A DNA stretch of 16,747 bases from an uncultured Dysosmobacter sp. (GTDB taxonomy: Bacteria; Bacillota; Clostridia; Oscillospirales; Oscillospiraceae): NCBI GenBank assembly GCA_934504065.1, contig CAKSVQ010000039.1:1-16747 (forward strand). The letters run 5' to 3'. This document shows positions 13,953 through 16,747 of the stretch, one piece after another. The notes beneath the pieces were generated by a model that saw only the letters and a list, made by a program, of their open reading frames with translations, was not told where the DNA came from and searched no databases. The translations under genes and the position numbers were made by a program. How positions within the stretch are numbered: position 1 is the stretch's first letter; every line of letters begins with the position of its first letter.

Positions 13953-14011
13953 TCCTCCTTTTGTGCGGCGCTCCGGTCACGGACTGCCGAAACACAAAAG
14001 GAGGATTTTTT
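13953..14011 (+). promoter_or_regulatory. Riboswitch expression platform: hairpin containing the folT ribosome-binding site
   Basis: TCCTCCTTTTGTG (13953-13965) pairs perfectly with CACAAAAGGAGGA (13993-14005), extended inward by CGGC/GCCG. The right arm contains the folT Shine-Dalgarno GGAGG (14001-14004 and neighbours), and TTTTTT follows directly (14006-14011). The hairpin could block translation, or end transcription, or both. Confidence 0.8.
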
Positions 14012-14605
14012 ATGTATTCGCATCCGTTTTCCCGCGGCTATTGGAACGACGCCGCAGAAGAGACCCGGGACCTGCGCAAGCTGGTCTTCGCGGCGCTAAT
14101 GATCGCCATGTGCATGGCCCTCAGCCGCATTCCCTCCGTGCCCCTGTTCGGCGGGGCCAAGATCACATGGGGGTATCTGGCCCGGGCGGTGTGCGCGCTG
14201 GTGTGCGGCCCGGTGCTGGGCGTGCTGTTTGGCTTTGCCGAGGATATTTTAAGCTTCTGCCTCACTGGGGGCGGCGGCTATCCCTTTTTCCCGGGTTACA
14301 CGCTCACCACCATGCTGGGGGTGCTGACCTATGCGCTGTTTTTCTACCGGGCCCGCATCACCGTGCGGCGCATCTTCCTTGCCAAGCTGGTGACCAATGT
14401 GCAGAACGTGCTTCTGGGCGCGCTGTGGATGGCCATTCTCAGCGGAAAGACGTGGTACGTCACGGCCAGCGCCAGCGCGGTGAAGAATCTTATCATGCTG
14501 CCCGTGCAGACGGCGCTGCTCACTCTGCTGATCGGCGCGCTGCTGCCCGCGCTGACCCGGGCCGGGCTGGTGCAGCGGGGCATCCCCCGCCGCGTGGGCT
14601 GGTAA
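14012..14605 (+). CDS. folT: Folate ECF transporter S component (FolT family)
   Basis: FolT is the membrane subunit that binds folate and hands it to the shared ECF energising module, which is not encoded here. The 197 residues have a short polar N-terminus (about 1-24), then about six membrane segments. The FolT-like pattern is visible in ALSRIPSVPLFGGAKITWGY, LVCGPVLGVLFGFAEDILSF and GGGYPFFPGYTLTTMLGVLTYALFF, followed by FLAKLVTNVQNVLLGALWM. The ATG is placed by GGAGGA directly before the T run; the open frame extends further left through the riboswitch, which I reject. The THF riboswitch-like leader supports folate as substrate. Confidence 0.88.
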   Translation: MYSHPFSRGYWNDAAEETRDLRKLVFAALMIAMCMALSRIPSVPLFGGAKITWGYLARAVCALVCGPVLGVLFGFAEDILSFCLTGGGGYPFFPGYTLTTMLGVLTYALFFYRARITVRRIFLAKLVTNVQNVLLGALWMAILSGKTWYVTASASAVKNLIMLPVQTALLTLLIGALLPALTRAGLVQRGIPRRVGW

Positions 14606-14613
14606 AGCGCATT

Positions 14614-14651
14614 ATCCCGTGGAAAGTGGATACTTTCCACGGGATTTTTTT
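14614..14651 (+). terminator. Intrinsic terminator of folT
   Basis: A 14-bp perfect stem (ATCCCGTGGAAAGT 14614-14627 with 14632-14645), a four-base loop and a run of seven Ts lie just beyond the folT stop codon. Confidence 0.95.
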
Positions 14652-14702
14652 GCATTTTTAGGAATTGGTCCGTTTGTTCACAAATTGTTTATCAACCATC
14701 CA

Positions 14703-14731
14703 TTGACAATGATTTCCCTTGGTGGTACACT
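14703..14731 (+). promoter_or_regulatory. Sigma-A promoter of the hrcA operon
   Basis: TTGACA at 14703-14708, a 17-bp spacer and TACACT at 14726-14731. The predicted start lies inside the CIRCE operator that follows at once, so HrcA binding would block initiation. Confidence 0.88.
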
Positions 14732-14733
14732 GC

Positions 14734-14764
14734 GTTTAGCACTCAGGGAAAGAGAGTGCTAAAC
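14734..14764 (+). promoter_or_regulatory. CIRCE operator (HrcA binding site)
   Basis: TTAGCACTC (14736-14744), nine bases, GAGTGCTAA (14754-14762): an exact match to the CIRCE consensus. The arms extend to 11 bp (GTTTAGCACTC / GAGTGCTAAAC). HrcA binds this element and represses the operon until heat or unfolded protein ties up GroEL. Confidence 0.98.
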
Positions 14765-14799
14765 CAGTACACAGACCCCGAAGCGGTCAGAGGTGCATC

Positions 14800-15846
14800 G
14801 TGGAATTGAGTGAGCGAAAACGGCAAATATTGAAGGTGGTCGTGGAGGACTACATCCGCACCGCCGAGCCGGTGGGCTCCAAGACCATTGCCGCCCGGAT
14901 GGGCGGCAGCGTCAGCTCCGCCACCATCCGCAACGAGCTTGCCGAGCTGGTGGAGCAGGGCTATCTGGAACAGCCCCACACCTCCGCAGGCCGCATTCCC
15001 TCTCCCAAGGGATACCGCCTGTACGTCAACGAGTTGATGGAGCGGCAGAAGCTTTCTCTGGCGGAAACGGAAAAGATCAACCAGTCCCTCCACATGAAGA
15101 TGGAGGAGTTGGACCGGGTGATCTCGCAGGCCGGGCGGGCGGTCTCTTCCTTTGTGAACTACCCCGCCTATGTGGCCGCCGCCGGAAAAAAGCGGATGAC
15201 CGCACGGCGCTTCGACCTGCTTCCGGTGGATGAAAAGAGCTGCATCGTCGTGATGATGATGAGCGACAGCCGGGTGAAAAGCCAGCTTCTGCGGCTGCAA
15301 TTAAAGGTCGATCTGGAGCAGCTCCCCACGCTGGTGGGCGTGCTGAACACCCATTTCACCAATGCCTCTACCGAGGAGATGAACCAGCGGCTGATGGATG
15401 TTGCCGAGCAGGTGCCGCCGCAGCTGTTCCTCCTGCTGTCCCAGACGGTTGGATACGCAGTGGACGCGCTGGAGGAAGCGGGCCAGCGGGAGATCTTCAC
15501 CGCCGGAGCCAACCAGCTTTTAAAGCTGCCGGAGTTCCGGGATGCCGACAAGGCCCATGAGTTGATGAGCTTTTTGGCCGACAGCAAGGAAAACCTCCCC
15601 ATGCCGGAGGAAGGGCCCATGAAGATCCTGATCGGGCCGGAAAATGTCAACGAAGCGCTGAAGGATACCAGCGTGGTGGTGGCAAGCTATGACATCGGCG
15701 ACGATATGCGGGGCCTGATCGGCGTGGTGGGCCCCACTCGCATGGATTACGCCACCGTGGCCGCGCGGCTCTCCGGCTTTGCCGAGGGACTGACGCGGAT
15801 GTTTGGAAAACAGGAATTACCCCCGAAGGAGGATACGAGCAAATGA
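14800..15846 (+). CDS. hrcA: Heat-inducible transcription repressor HrcA
   Basis: HrcA represses class I heat-shock genes by binding CIRCE. The 348 residues have an N-terminal winged helix (ELSERKRQILKVVVEDYIRT, SSATIRNELAELVEQGYLEQ, HTSAGRIPSPKGYRLYV by about residue 75) and then the GAF-like and dimerisation parts, ending with the typical LIGVVGPTRMDYATVAARL. Length is normal. It starts with GTG at 14800, five bases after AGAGGTG. The perfect CIRCE site upstream means it represses itself together with grpE and dnaK. Its stop overlaps the grpE start by four bases. Confidence 0.97.
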   Translation: MELSERKRQILKVVVEDYIRTAEPVGSKTIAARMGGSVSSATIRNELAELVEQGYLEQPHTSAGRIPSPKGYRLYVNELMERQKLSLAETEKINQSLHMKMEELDRVISQAGRAVSSFVNYPAYVAAAGKKRMTARRFDLLPVDEKSCIVVMMMSDSRVKSQLLRLQLKVDLEQLPTLVGVLNTHFTNASTEEMNQRLMDVAEQVPPQLFLLLSQTVGYAVDALEEAGQREIFTAGANQLLKLPEFRDADKAHELMSFLADSKENLPMPEEGPMKILIGPENVNEALKDTSVVVASYDIGDDMRGLIGVVGPTRMDYATVAARLSGFAEGLTRMFGKQELPPKEDTSK

Positions 15847-16448
15847 GCGAGGAGACAAAGAATCCCGAAGAGCAGGCGCCGGAGACCAGTCAGCCGCAGG
15901 CAGAGCCGGAAACGGAGACCGCCCAGCAGGCCGGACCGGAAAAGGCCGCCAAGGGCAAAAAGAAAAAAGAGAAAGAGAAGGGCTATACCTTCACCCGCGA
16001 GCAGGTGGAGCAGATGGAGCTGGCCGCCAAGCAGCTGGAGTCCGTGAAGGACCAGTTCGTGCGGCAGACGGCGGAATACGAAAATTACCGCAAGCGCACC
16101 ACCAAGGAAAAGGAAAATATCTATCAGGACGCCAAGGCCGACACCATCAAGGAATTCCTTGCGGTGTATGACAATCTGGAGCGAGCCGCCGCCAGCGAGG
16201 GCGACGATGATTCCCCCCATAAAAAGGGATTGGAAATGATCTTCCACCAGTATCAGGAAATTCTCAAGAAGCTGGACGTGGTAGAGATCGAAGCCATGGG
16301 CCAGACCTTTGACCCGGAGAAAATGAACGCCGTGATGCACATCGACGATGAGTCTCTGGACGAAAACATCGTGGCGCAGGTATTTCAGGCGGGCTTCACA
16401 CTGGGCGACAAGGTGATCCGCCACGCCATCGTGCAGGTGGCGAACTAA
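15843..16448 (+). CDS. grpE: Nucleotide exchange factor GrpE
   Basis: GrpE releases ADP from DnaK. The 201-aa protein has a charged, disordered N-terminus (about 1-45, rich in Glu, Gln, Lys), a long helix/coiled coil (about 50-115) with the signature RQTAEYENYRKRTTKEKE, and a C-terminal beta domain ending GFTLGDKVIRHAIVQVAN, typical for the family. AAGGAGG lies within the end of hrcA, ten bases before the ATG. Confidence 0.97.
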   Translation: MSEETKNPEEQAPETSQPQAEPETETAQQAGPEKAAKGKKKKEKEKGYTFTREQVEQMELAAKQLESVKDQFVRQTAEYENYRKRTTKEKENIYQDAKADTIKEFLAVYDNLERAAASEGDDDSPHKKGLEMIFHQYQEILKKLDVVEIEAMGQTFDPEKMNAVMHIDDESLDENIVAQVFQAGFTLGDKVIRHAIVQVAN

Positions 16449-16472
16449 AGCCCATAAAATAGTAAACAATAA

Positions 16473-16747
<275 letters not shown>

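Noticed and set aside
13853..14011. Upstream extension of folT by about 53 codons
   Set aside because: The extension runs through the riboswitch aptamer and the RBS hairpin; the FolT-like sequence and the GGAGG site place the start at 14012.

Overview
The window looks like chromosomal DNA from an anaerobic, GC-rich member of the Clostridia, most likely a gut Oscillospirales/Oscillospiraceae-type bacterium. The evidence is an Rnf complex in the clostridial order C-D-G-E-A-B, ECF-type vitamin transporters, a tetrahydrofolate-riboswitch-like leader before folT, a CIRCE-controlled hrcA-grpE-dnaK operon, strong AAGGAGG ribosome-binding sites and consensus sigma-A promoters. The species cannot be fixed from this sequence alone.

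Layout. (1) 57-3933, minus strand: an operon reading right to left, with a beta-hydroxyacid dehydrogenase (3-hydroxyisobutyrate dehydrogenase family), then TRAP transporter DctP lipoprotein, DctQ and DctM, closed by a terminator near position 75. (2) 3934-4309: an AT-rich divergent control region with a near-consensus promoter for the TRAP operon, repeated AT-rich motifs, and a promoter for a divergent FadR-type GntR regulator (4310-4967). That regulator is split by a frameshift. (3) 5082-7172: a MocR/PdxR-type regulator (minus), whose PLP-anchoring lysine position reads Gln, faces an ECF S component (plus). This is the usual arrangement for a vitamin B6-linked pair. (4) 7125-7424: about 300 bp packed with hairpins and without a gene. 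(5) 7425-8237, minus: a DUF975 membrane protein. (6) 8416-13748, plus: promoter, structured leader and rnfCDGEAB, closed by a strong terminator. (7) 13752-14651: promoter, THF riboswitch-like aptamer, a hairpin that buries the ribosome-binding site, folT, terminator. (8) 14703 to the right edge: promoter plus perfect CIRCE operator, hrcA, grpE and the start of dnaK.

How the parts work together. The left block probably imports an organic acid and oxidises or reduces a hydroxyacid. Rnf couples ferredoxin:NAD+ redox chemistry to an ion gradient, which could drive the TRAP transporter. The two S components import vitamins (one folate; the other perhaps vitamin B6). The last block is the repressor and first chaperones of the heat-shock system.

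The points most worth a second look are the folT leader, where a 13-bp stem contains the Shine-Dalgarno sequence and is followed by a T run; the Lys-to-Gln change in the MocR protein; the frameshifted GntR gene beside its apparently intact control region; the chain of hairpins at 7206-7406; a hairpin-plus-terminator module seen twice; and an identical AAGGAGG-N10-ATGA junction at all four overlapping gene pairs. I see no wholly new multi-gene system here; the novelty is mainly in regulatory architecture.
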